This document shows positions 17,649 through 24,678 of a DNA stretch of 64,000 nucleotides, in pieces. Under the pieces are notes generated by a model that saw only the letters and a program-made list of their open reading frames with translations, was not told where the DNA came from and searched no databases. The translations under genes were made by a program, and so were the position numbers. Source of the DNA: Campylobacter porcelli (GTDB lineage Bacteria; Campylobacterota; Campylobacteria; Campylobacterales; Campylobacteraceae); NCBI RefSeq assembly GCF_002139855.1, contig NZ_CP018789.1:1178001-1242000 (forward strand), given 5' to 3'. The number at the start of each line of letters is the position of its first letter. Position 1 is the first letter of the stretch.

Positions 17649-19670
17649 TTACCACTCAATGGCACGATTATAGCGAATTTTTTGACCTTTTTGTATCCCC
17701 ATCACCTCGCCATAATCCCCCACCCCAACCCAAGGAGTATCCCTAAATAATCTAACCAAAATAAAATCACTGCCATAAAAATGCGTATTTTTAATCTCAA
17801 ACTCAATCTTTTGCTCATTATCTACTTGCACATCCATCACCCCACCAATCACATCGCTAGGAGAATTTAGACTAGATTTTAACTCCACAATCTTGCTTGA
17901 AGCGTTAAAATCTTTAAAGATAAAATGCTCTTTTAGCTCAGGTATAACGCTCATATTATTATCTAAAATAGGGCTATATTCGCCGCTATTTCTAGCTATA
18001 TTTTGACACTCATTATCACAATAAATAGCAAAATAAATATTAGCCATATGCGGATAGCTCGTTGCTTGAGTTAGCTTTTGACCATACGCCTTAGCATAAT
18101 ATAAATAGCTATAATTTTTATTTTGATCTAAATTTGATTTTATTGTTAAATTTGTATCTATATCATTTGGTGTGATTTTATAAGGATTTTGTGCTCTATC
18201 TCTTGGCAATGATAGCTTTACAAGACCCTTACCAACGCCATTTTTAAAGCTATTTTTACTGATAATATAGGTATTAATACCGCTTTGATAAATTCCATTT
18301 TGATCTTTTGGCTCATTTGGAGCACTCATAATTAGCTTACTAGAATTGCTAAAGCTTACACTATTAGCGTAGCAATTAGCACTAAAAAGCTTAGCCGTGC
18401 TATTATCAAATAGCTTAGCTTCAAACTCCAGCCCAGCCTCAACTCCCATAAAATCATCATATTGAGCTTGAGTAATATTAACTTCAACTACGCCAAATAA
18501 TCCAAATTTAGAGTGAAAATCGCTCTTTATATGAGCGATTTTATCATAATCAAAATATCCAATATCTTGAGCGATTTTAGTATAGCAGCCGATTTTACCA
18601 TCTTTATTTGGCTCATTTGTAAAGCTATTTATCAAACAAGCATCACGACCCTTATCGCTATTATCAAAATCAGCAAATTCAAGCCTAGCCACTCCCATAT
18701 CAGGATAAACAAATCCATCTTGATCTGTTCTAATCTCGCCTACCCCACCTCTAAATTCTATAGTCTCATCAGCCATATTTGCTAAGCAACTTGGCAAAGT
18801 GTGCTTTATAAAATCTCCACTAAAACTAGCATTATACCCAACAATCCTAGCACCACTATAATCAAGCGCAAGAAGTCTAAAATCCTTATATTTCACCCCG
18901 CCTTTTGGATTTTGCAAAACTTTTTCTAGCTTAAACTCAGCCACTCTGGCATTGAAATTTTGCGATTTTACCTCTCTTAGCGCACCTTTTTGATCCTTAA
19001 ATCTAGCTAAAAAATATAAATTTTTATAGTTTAAATTAGCTAAATTTGGGATTATCGCTTTGATTTTCCCTCCATCAAAGTTACTAGATCTATAAATTTC
19101 ATAACCATTATTTAGCCTTATCTCAAGATCGCTTATCATCTCATTACTATAAAACTCAATATCAAACTCACGCCCAATAATCTGCGTATAAATATCTCCA
19201 AAACCAATATCTATATTTTGATTGGAATTTAACAAAACTCTCTCAAATACAATATTAGACTCAAACTCATATTTATCAGCTCCGATATCAGCCACACCAA
19301 AGATTATTAATAGATTTTGACCGCTTTTTAGCCTAATATCTTGATACTCATAACCATCGATTAAATAAGAATTATTACAAATAAGATGGCTATTTTGCTT
19401 AGAATTTGAGATTTGAAAACTAAATTTCGCCATTGTGGCACTAGCAAAACTAACGCTAACTAAGGTATCAAATTGCGCCGTTATCGATATCGCAACTTGC
19501 TTATTTGCTTCAATTTTGGTTGATTTAATCTTATAATGTTCTTTTGTATTTTGACTTACAATTGATGTATTAATATCGTCACCATTATGCTCTATGGTAA
19601 TAACCTTGGATATATCACAATCTGCCACCAAACTCATCACGCAAAAAATAAATAAAAATATAACTCTCAT
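17649..19670 (-). CDS. Large unrecognised exported protein
   Basis: 673 residues with a clear signal peptide (MRVIFLFIFCVMSLVADC) and no later membrane helix, so periplasmic or surface-located. The chain is rich in beta-type segments and has scattered cysteines. A segment around residues 260-330 (RLLALDYSGARIVGYNASFSGDF, later FVYPDMGVARLEF) faintly recalls the DUF6701/MshQ-like region of pilus-associated surface proteins, but I cannot confirm this. The cysteine at the end of the signal (ADC) is not in a proper lipobox. It sits 50 bases upstream of hemH on the same strand. Function unknown. Confidence 0.7.
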   Translation of the reverse strand: MRVIFLFIFCVMSLVADCDISKVITIEHNGDDINTSIVSQNTKEHYKIKSTKIEANKQVAISITAQFDTLVSVSFASATMAKFSFQISNSKQNSHLICNNSYLIDGYEYQDIRLKSGQNLLIIFGVADIGADKYEFESNIVFERVLLNSNQNIDIGFGDIYTQIIGREFDIEFYSNEMISDLEIRLNNGYEIYRSSNFDGGKIKAIIPNLANLNYKNLYFLARFKDQKGALREVKSQNFNARVAEFKLEKVLQNPKGGVKYKDFRLLALDYSGARIVGYNASFSGDFIKHTLPSCLANMADETIEFRGGVGEIRTDQDGFVYPDMGVARLEFADFDNSDKGRDACLINSFTNEPNKDGKIGCYTKIAQDIGYFDYDKIAHIKSDFHSKFGLFGVVEVNITQAQYDDFMGVEAGLEFEAKLFDNSTAKLFSANCYANSVSFSNSSKLIMSAPNEPKDQNGIYQSGINTYIISKNSFKNGVGKGLVKLSLPRDRAQNPYKITPNDIDTNLTIKSNLDQNKNYSYLYYAKAYGQKLTQATSYPHMANIYFAIYCDNECQNIARNSGEYSPILDNNMSVIPELKEHFIFKDFNASSKIVELKSSLNSPSDVIGGVMDVQVDNEQKIEFEIKNTHFYGSDFILVRLFRDTPWVGVGDYGEVMGIQKGQKIRYNRAIEW

Positions 19671-19867
19671 CTCTATCTTAACCTTTTAAAATTATATCTA
19701 CTAAATGATAAATTTAGCTTATTAATTAAAACAGCTAAATTTTTAAGTATTTTATAAAATTTTATCAACAATATATTTCGAAAATAATTATATTTAAAAA
19801 CAGATTTTTCAAAAAGTATGAACTAATATTAAAAATTAAACTAGATAAAAGCCATATTTTACTTCAA

Positions 19868-19953
19868 TGGTGCGATCAGCGAGACTTGAACTCGCACACC
19901 GTAGCGGCACTACCCCCTCAAGATAGCGTGTCTACCATTCCACCATGATCGCA
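19868..19953 (-). tRNA. tRNA-Leu (GAG)
   Basis: Reading the minus strand, the acceptor stem GCGATCA pairs with TGATCGC, and the T arm carries the expected GTTCAAGTC. The anticodon stem CTATC/GGTAG encloses loop TTGAGGG with anticodon GAG. A variable arm of class II type is present and CCA is encoded (19868-19870). It lies 23 bases downstream of atpE. Confidence 0.93.
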
Positions 19954-19976
19954 AAGCCCCATTTAGGGGCTGAAAA

Positions 19977-20279
19977 TTAACCTAAAAATGGGTTAGCATA
20001 AAGTGCGATAAGAGCGATAACAAGTGCGTAAATAACTTGTGCTTCGATCATCGCAAGAGCGATAAACATTGTAGTAAGAAGTTTTCCGCCAAGACCTGGA
20101 TTTCTAGCTGTACCTAAAATAGTAGCAGCAGCAGTATGACCCATACCGATAGCTCCACCAAGAGCAGCCACACCAAGACCGATACCAGCAGCTACAACTG
20201 AGAATGCTTTGATTTGTTCGCCATCAGCACCAAATGCCAAGCCTGTTAAGGCTACAAGTAGAAAAAGAATTTTTTTCAT
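19977..20279 (-). CDS. atpE: ATP synthase F0 subunit c
   Basis: A 100-residue proteolipid: an N-terminal signal-like segment (MKKILFLLVALTGLAFG), then two membrane helices joined by the polar loop ARNPGLGG. The ion-carrying carboxylate is Glu79 in ALAMIEAQVIYALVIALI. It forms the rotor ring of the F1F0 synthase. Epsilonproteobacteria keep atpE away from the main atp operon, consistent with its isolated position here. Confidence 0.95.
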   Translation of the reverse strand: MKKILFLLVALTGLAFGADGEQIKAFSVVAAGIGLGVAALGGAIGMGHTAAATILGTARNPGLGGKLLTTMFIALAMIEAQVIYALVIALIALYANPFLG

Positions 20280-20747
20280 AAAATTTCCTTAAAAAATTAT
20301 TGTTTGAACTAGTTCGGATAAAATCCCTACTTAAAATTCAAAACTCGGAATTATATATAAATTTGGTTTAATCTTTCATAAATTTATCCATTTAATCATA
20401 AATCACTCTACTTAAATTAGCAATAAAGCATAACATAAATTAATATTTCTAATAAAGCACTATCATAATCATTGAATAAATATTTATTATTAAAAAATCA
20501 ATTTAATAAAAATATATTTGTTATCAATAATTATATGGTTGTTTTGTATTATTTTTTACTTCGCAGTGGAGCTAAGCTCCACTTTGCGACCAAAAAAAAA
20601 AGGGGGGGGGGGAGCCTTTCACAGAAACCTCGGCTAAAGCCGTCGCATTCGCTGGTTTTGGAAACCCCTAAAGTCCCCACTTCGTGGGGTTGTTCCCCTT
20701 ATAAAATCTGAGCGTAGCTCAGCTTTTATAGAAGTTTAAAATTTAAT
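20280..20747. other. Intergenic region between atpE and flagellin: AT-rich, then a hairpin repeat with A10G11
   Basis: The first 270 bases are AT-rich and must contain the atpE promoter. The rest holds repeat copy A with several hairpins and the A10G11 tract. An open frame of 79 codons crosses the repeat but shows no ribosome-binding site and its composition follows the repeat, so I do not call a gene. Confidence 0.7.
20552..20731 (+). repeat. Hairpin repeat copy A (with A10G11 tract)
   Basis: Starts TTTTTTACTTCGCAG, then a hairpin (GTGGAG/CTCCAC inside CGCA/TGCG), ACCA, A10 (20592-20601), G11 (20602-20612), AGCCTTT, a small CGGC/GCCG hairpin, GGAAACCCCTAAAGT, a hairpin CCCCAC-TTC-GTGGGG (20675-20689) and a last hairpin CTGAGC-GTA-GCTCAG (20708-20722) flanked by AAAT and CTTTTATA. 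The same ordered blocks occur in copies B and, in part, C. Confidence 0.8.
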
Positions 20748-22334
20748 TTACTGTAACAATCTTAATATATTTTGTTGAACTGCATTAGCTTGGCTCATAG
20801 CATAACTACCACTTTGAGCTAGGATATTAAATTTAGAGAAATTCGCACTCTCACTAGCAAAATCCACATCCCTTATCTGGCTTTCAGCTGATTTGACATT
20901 GACTTGAGTAACTGTGATATTGTTTATCGTAGCTACTAATTGGTTTTGGACTGAGCCTAGATCTGCTCTTAGTTTATCTAGTGTTTTTCTAGCACTCTCA
21001 GCTACATCTACCATAGCTTGAGCTCCACCATAGGTATTTACGCCACCGGCTTGATCTGCTTCGCTATATACATTTGAGAAACCGCCATCGAAATACCCCA
21101 TTGCTTTAGCAATTGAAAAATCAATTGTTCCTGAATTCATATATTTAAGGTTAATTGAAGCTTGATTATAAGTTGCCGTAGCAATTGAAGCCTCAGTAAT
21201 GGCTGCTGCCGTCATACCGCTAATAGCTGACATACCATTTAATCCTACTTTAATATCTCTAGCGTCTTGGCGAACAAAGGTTATCTGACCCATTAATACA
21301 ACACCTAAAGAAGCAGCACCTTGACCAGAAGCAGCTGAGGCTCCAGACAATCTACCACCTAATTTGCTGTAACTTGTAGATATTGTTCCTATTCTAATAG
21401 CTCTACCATCTTTAGCAGCTAATACTAAACGACCATTATCTAAACTTGCTTCTACACCAGTTTCATCTTTTTTAGCATTGATAGCTCCAATTAGTGTGTT
21501 ATCGCTATCGTTGGCTTTAACTTCTATATTTCCTATAATAACACCATTTATTTGAAGTCCTTTTACTGTTCCAGCTTGAACTGCAGTAGACATAATTTGA
21601 GTATTGTTTACATTTACTTTTACACCAGTTTTATCTGAAACTCCATTCATCATTTCAGCTACGGCTTTGTAGCCATCAGTGTATAAAGTACTGGCTTCTA
21701 TTTTTTGAAATTCATAACCATTAGGAAAACCATCTATACCGCTTAATTTTACTTGAACGCCATCTGAAAACGCACCAGAAACGACAGAGAATATACCATT
21801 ATTCGTAGTCTCAAACCTCGTATGCCCTATAGTATTTGAATTTGTAGCCCCTATACTTACCTTAGCAGTCTCATTGCTATAAGCACCTATTTGGAAGTTT
21901 TTGTTTGAGAAGTTACCATTTAATAGTTGTTGTCCATTAAAGCTTGTAGTAGTAGCTATCATATCAAGCTCTTCAAGTAGTCTTGATATATCGTTTTGTA
22001 AAGCTCTTCTTGAATCACTATTTTGTCCATCTTGAGCTGCTTGGATAGCTTTAGTTTTAATAGTATCAAGTATTTTAATCTGCTCATCCATAGCCTTATC
22101 AGCTGTTTGGACTATACCTATAGCGTCATTACCATTAGATATAGCCTGACCTAGAGAATTTGCTTGAGATTTTAAGCTATCAGCTATAACAAGCCCTGAG
22201 GCATCATCAGCTGCTGTTTGTATCCTAAGACCAGAGCTAAGGCGACCTAGTGAGCTACTAAGAGCTCTATCATTTACTACTGAGTTAGCATGAGCATTCA
22301 TAGCTGCTATGTTGGTGTTTATTCTAAAACTCAT
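20748..22334 (-). CDS. flaA: Flagellin
   Basis: A 528-residue flagellar filament protein. The conserved N-terminal D0/D1 (SFRINTNIAAMNAHANSV, then LSSGLRIQTAADDASGLVIADSL) and C-terminal D1/D0 (AESQIRDVDFASESANFSKFNILAQSGSYAMSQANAVQQNILRLLQ) flank a variable centre. Secreted through the flagellar export system without a cleaved signal. In campylobacters the centre is glycosylated, and pseH elsewhere in this window belongs to that pathway. A sigma-28 promoter lies 60-90 bases upstream with a G11 tract touching its -35. No second flagellin copy is adjacent, unlike the C. jejuni flaA-flaB tandem; flaA versus flaB is assigned by promoter type only. Confidence 0.95.
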   Translation of the reverse strand: MSFRINTNIAAMNAHANSVVNDRALSSSLGRLSSGLRIQTAADDASGLVIADSLKSQANSLGQAISNGNDAIGIVQTADKAMDEQIKILDTIKTKAIQAAQDGQNSDSRRALQNDISRLLEELDMIATTTSFNGQQLLNGNFSNKNFQIGAYSNETAKVSIGATNSNTIGHTRFETTNNGIFSVVSGAFSDGVQVKLSGIDGFPNGYEFQKIEASTLYTDGYKAVAEMMNGVSDKTGVKVNVNNTQIMSTAVQAGTVKGLQINGVIIGNIEVKANDSDNTLIGAINAKKDETGVEASLDNGRLVLAAKDGRAIRIGTISTSYSKLGGRLSGASAASGQGAASLGVVLMGQITFVRQDARDIKVGLNGMSAISGMTAAAITEASIATATYNQASINLKYMNSGTIDFSIAKAMGYFDGGFSNVYSEADQAGGVNTYGGAQAMVDVAESARKTLDKLRADLGSVQNQLVATINNITVTQVNVKSAESQIRDVDFASESANFSKFNILAQSGSYAMSQANAVQQNILRLLQ

Positions 22335-22394
22335 ATTATATCCTTTTAAAAGAAATTTGCCTTAAGCTTAATCCTTTGCTTAGGCTTATTTGAT

Positions 22395-22422
22395 TATATC
22401 GCAAGGTAGATTAAATTGTTTA
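22395..22422 (-). promoter_or_regulatory. Sigma-28 (FliA) promoter of flagellin
   Basis: On the minus strand TAAA (22419-22422), a 16-base stretch, then GCGATATA (22395-22402). TAAA to CGAT distance is 17, as in TAAA-N15-GCCGATAA. It lies about 60 bases before the flagellin ATG. Confidence 0.75.
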
Positions 22423-22425
22423 TAT

Positions 22426-22436
22426 GGGGGGGGGGG
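22426..22436. repeat. G11 homopolymer abutting the flagellin -35
   Basis: Eleven G on the plus strand (C11 in the direction of flagellin transcription), three bases upstream of the -35 TAAA. Tracts of this length are slippage-prone in campylobacters. Confidence 0.9.
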
Positions 22437-22443
22437 AATTTAA

Positions 22444-22463
22444 CACTTTTTTTAAAAAAAGTG
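22444..22463. repeat. Perfect 20-bp palindrome upstream of the flagellin promoter
   Basis: CAC-T7-A7-GTG, a perfect self-complementary sequence seven bases beyond the G11 tract. It could be a protein-binding site or a terminator protecting the promoter; nothing in the sequence decides. Confidence 0.85.
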
Positions 22464-22970
22464 CAAATTTAATATAAATTTTTCAAATTTTCATTAAATT
22501 TGGCTTAAATTTAATAAATTACTCTAGATATTAACCAGATGAAAATTTAAGAAAATTTATAAATTTAGGCTGTGAGATAAATTTGTAATGGTTTTATAAT
22601 TAAATTTGGGAAGGTGAATTTTATTTTAAGTTGGGAGTTTGATTAAAAGCATTACTAATAGTGATGAAAAATAAAATAGTAAAAATAGTCAAGCGATAGC
22701 TTGACAACCTTGAAAGGCTTTTTCAAGGGGTTGGGGGTTGTTAAAAAAAAGGGGGGGGGGAGGGTAAGGTAGCTTTGCTCTTATGTTTCGTAGTGCCGTC
22801 AAACGATAGTTAGTATCGTTTGACTATTGCACCACTCATCTGCCAAAAAAGCGTCCCCCTTCCCCCTTAAAAGAAAAAGAATTTCTTTGCGATAAAAGAT
22901 TTTTTAAATTCTTTTCTTTAAGGGACAGGGGAAACTAAAATTTGAAAGCCAAAACAGTTTCCCCTGTCCA

Positions 22971-23077
22971 TTTTTAACTTCGCAGGTCAGCAAAGCCGAC
23001 CTTTGCGACAAGGAGCTACACTCCCTTGACCCACCTAAAGCCCCCACAAGTGGGGTACCCCATTTATGGGGCTTTAG
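22971..23077 (+). repeat. Hairpin repeat copy C
   Basis: Starts TTTTTAACTTCGCAG and forms CGCA-GGTCAG-CAAAG-CCGACC-TT-TGCG (one mismatch), then GACAAGGAGC, and CCTAAAGCCCCCACAAGTGGGG with the same second hairpin as copy A. The terminal CTGAGC hairpin is absent; instead CTAAAGCCCC pairs with GGGGCTTTAG (23035-23044 and 23068-23077). Confidence 0.75.
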
Positions 23078-23185
23078 TATTTGCTACTTTAGCACGGACT
23101 TTGTTCGTGCGTTAAAAGTAGGTAAAAATGGGTTCCCCTATCCCTTAAAATCCCAACCCCTTCCCAGTTTGGCTTTTTTATTTTA

Positions 23186-23306
23186 TAAAAGCTGAGCGTT
23201 AGCTCAGATTTTAATAGGGTCACCCTACGGAGTAGAGACTTTAGGGGTTTCCAAAGGCTCCCCTTTGGTCGAAAAGACTAGCTTGGCTAGTCTGCGAAGT
23301 TAAAAA
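23186..23306 (-). repeat. Hairpin repeat copy B (inverted relative to A)
   Basis: Read on the minus strand: TTTTTAACTTCGCAG, hairpin GACTAG-CCAAG-CTAGTC, TTTTCGACCAAAGGGGAGCC, GGAAACCCCTAAAGT, hairpin CTCTAC-TCC-GTAGGG with one G-U pair, and the terminal CTGAGC/GCTCAG hairpin flanked by AAAAT and CTTTTA. Block order equals copy A; stem sequences differ but remain paired. Confidence 0.8.
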
Positions 23307-23609
23307 TAGGGACTTTCTCAAAGAGAGTGCAAAGCACAAGAATGAAGGGTCAATGGTTGCATTTTAAATTTTCGCCAATGGATTAGTAAAAATTCCGCGT
23401 AAGAAGTGGAGCGAAATTTTATTATGAAATTATAATTATTCAATTTAACCGTAAGCCAAAAAATATGGTGAATTATAATAAAGCGAAGTGGCTAAAAAGA
23501 AAAATAGTAAAATTTAGCCTTGTTTAGCCAAATTTTATATACAAAGCTAGTATTTATATATATCTTATATATCTGTATAAAAAGCGTAAATAAATTTCTT
23601 ATTATGATA

Positions 23610-23999
23610 TTAAAACTCTATGCTTTCGGCTACTGGAATTTTATCTGCTGTGAGATTTTTCTTGCTGCGATGGTAACTTTTGATTATGGCTGGCTCTTTT
23701 ATGCTTTCATAGCCTTGGATTAAAATAGCAAAATAATCAAATTTAGCTCCATTTAATCTCGCATAAACTAAATCCCCTACATTGCAAGGTTTCGTGCTAA
23801 ATCCTTGTGCTGATGAGAGCTTACCATTGCTTGTATCAGTTGATGTGATGGTATAGACATAGCCACCATTTACCTTACTAATGGAGGTTATAGTGCCTTT
23901 TATATAGTTATTTTTAACTAATTCTTGTGTGCTTTTAGTAGCTACGCACCCAGCCACTAAAAGCGTAAAAATAATCAAAAATACACTATGCAGTAACAT
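23610..23999 (-). CDS. Small putative lipoprotein of unknown function
   Basis: About 129 residues. The N-terminus LLHSVFLIIFTLLVAGC is a lipoprotein signal with lipobox LVAGC, so the mature protein is probably anchored in the membrane by its cysteine. The remainder (IKGTITSISKVNGGYVYTITSTDTSNGKL... VGDLVYARLNGAKFDYFAILI) looks like a small beta-domain. I do not recognise a family. The start is uncertain: ATG at 24008 or 23999 both lie inside the upstream gene, so the two genes are coupled. Link to flagella is inferred only from the upstream gene's promoter. Confidence 0.65.
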   Translation of the reverse strand: MLLHSVFLIIFTLLVAGCVATKSTQELVKNNYIKGTITSISKVNGGYVYTITSTDTSNGKLSSAQGFSTKPCNVGDLVYARLNGAKFDYFAILIQGYESIKEPAIIKSYHRSKKNLTADKIPVAESIEF

Positions 24000-24573
24000 T
24001 GATAGCATTACCGCTAAGCTCCATAATAGCTTGATTTAATCTATCTAGCGTTTTTCCCATTGTTTGTTGCGATATATCTGGCAAGGATTGTCCCCATAGG
24101 GCTTCAGCTTGAGAAAAGCCATTTTTGACCCCTTCTAGACCGCTTCTTAGCTTATCTACATCGCCACCAGCTCCATTTATGACAAAATCAGCTATGCGAT
24201 TTGCGGTATTATTAATACCAAAGTATCCATTATCACTTATTAGATTACTTGCTTCTTGCGAGCTTAGATCGCCAATTGGTTTGCCATTGTAGCCAGTGAT
24301 ATTTATATTTTGGTTTAATAGATCTTTTAATCCTTGAGTGAAATCGCTTGCGCTACTACCCTGATTAGTAAAGCTAAGGCTAGTAAGACCTATTTGCATA
24401 TTAAAATTGCCATTTGAATAATCAAGAGTTTGCTGCATAAACTGCATATAATAGCCTCTTGTTAGCTCGTTTGCATTTACTTTGCTTGCAGACTCTTTGA
24501 TTTTGTCGATATTGGTTTGGGAATTTGGATTGATACTTAGAAAATCTAAGCTATTTGTGTTATTTACTTGCAT
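23986..24573 (-). CDS. DUF5610-like ('hydrogenase-4 component G'-type) protein
   Basis: About 195 residues, no signal or membrane segment. The C-terminal half reads GYFGINNTANRIADFVINGAGGDVDKLRSGLEGVKNGFSQAEALWGQSLPDISQQTMGKTLDRLNQAI, the pattern I associate with DUF5610 proteins, often mislabelled hydrogenase-4 component G. The ATG at 24573 follows AGGAG at good spacing. An upstream ATG at 24591 would overlap a sigma-28-like -10 element, so I prefer 24573. The promoter and the neighbouring flagellin suggest a motility-linked role, but function is unknown. Confidence 0.7.
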   Translation of the reverse strand: MQVNNTNSLDFLSINPNSQTNIDKIKESASKVNANELTRGYYMQFMQQTLDYSNGNFNMQIGLTSLSFTNQGSSASDFTQGLKDLLNQNINITGYNGKPIGDLSSQEASNLISDNGYFGINNTANRIADFVINGAGGDVDKLRSGLEGVKNGFSQAEALWGQSLPDISQQTMGKTLDRLNQAIMELSGNAINVTA

Positions 24574-24590
24574 TTTATCTCCTTTATCCA

Positions 24591-24619
24591 TATATCGGAT
24601 TTTTTAAAAAAATATTTTG
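24591..24619 (-). promoter_or_regulatory. Putative sigma-28 promoter
   Basis: On the minus strand CCGATATA (24591-24598) with CAAAA around 24615-24619 at the right distance. The -10 is good, the -35 weak. It would start transcription just before the ATG at 24573. Confidence 0.4.
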
Positions 24620-24678
24620 ACCTTATGAGTGTAAAATGTGCTAAGCAAATTTGGCTATAAATAGCCAAATTCATATTA

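Larger units (their letters stand above)
22681..23330. repeat. Hairpin-dense GC-richer non-coding block
   Basis: Contains in order: GTCAAGC-GATA-GCTTGAC (22688-22705), CCTTGAAA/TTTCAAGG (22708-22728), A8G10 (22743-22760), an 11-bp perfect stem GTCAAACGATA/TATCGTTTGAC (22798-22824), a long imperfect arm pair (22864-22924), a 14-bp perfect inverted repeat GGACAGGGGAAACT (22923-22936 and 22956-22969), repeat copy C, GCACG/CGTGC inside CTACTTT/AAAAGTAG (23084-23121), and repeat copy B. Composition differs sharply from the AT-rich sequence on both sides. Confidence 0.8.
22335..23609. other. 1.27-kb non-coding region upstream of flagellin
   Basis: Holds the flagellin promoter, a G11 tract, a perfect palindrome, about 220 bases of AT-rich sequence (22464-22680), a GC-richer hairpin-dense block (22681-23330) with repeat copies B and C and an A8G10 tract, then AT-rich sequence to the next gene's stop. 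I see no convincing coding sequence in either strand. Confidence 0.75.

Noticed and set aside
17599-17655. N-terminal extension of hemH
   Set aside because: Adds residues outside the family pattern; AAAGGAT precedes the ATG at 17598.
20472-20711. Open frame of 79 codons across repeat copy A
   Set aside because: No ribosome-binding site, half of it is repeat sequence including the A10G11 tract, and copy C does not keep the same frame. The shared peptide-like string in copies A and B follows from the shared repeat. A decayed coding origin is not excluded.
20552-23306. Invertible segment carrying flagellin between copies A and B
   Set aside because: The copies are opposite in orientation but too diverged and interrupted to support homologous inversion, and no recombinase gene is present.
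22681-23330. CRISPR array
   Set aside because: The repeats are unrelated hairpins of different length and spacing, with no uniform repeat-spacer pattern and no cas genes.
23520-23723. Open frame on the plus strand opposite the small lipoprotein gene
   Set aside because: Overlaps the end of the lipoprotein gene antisense, has no ribosome-binding site and no recognisable protein features.
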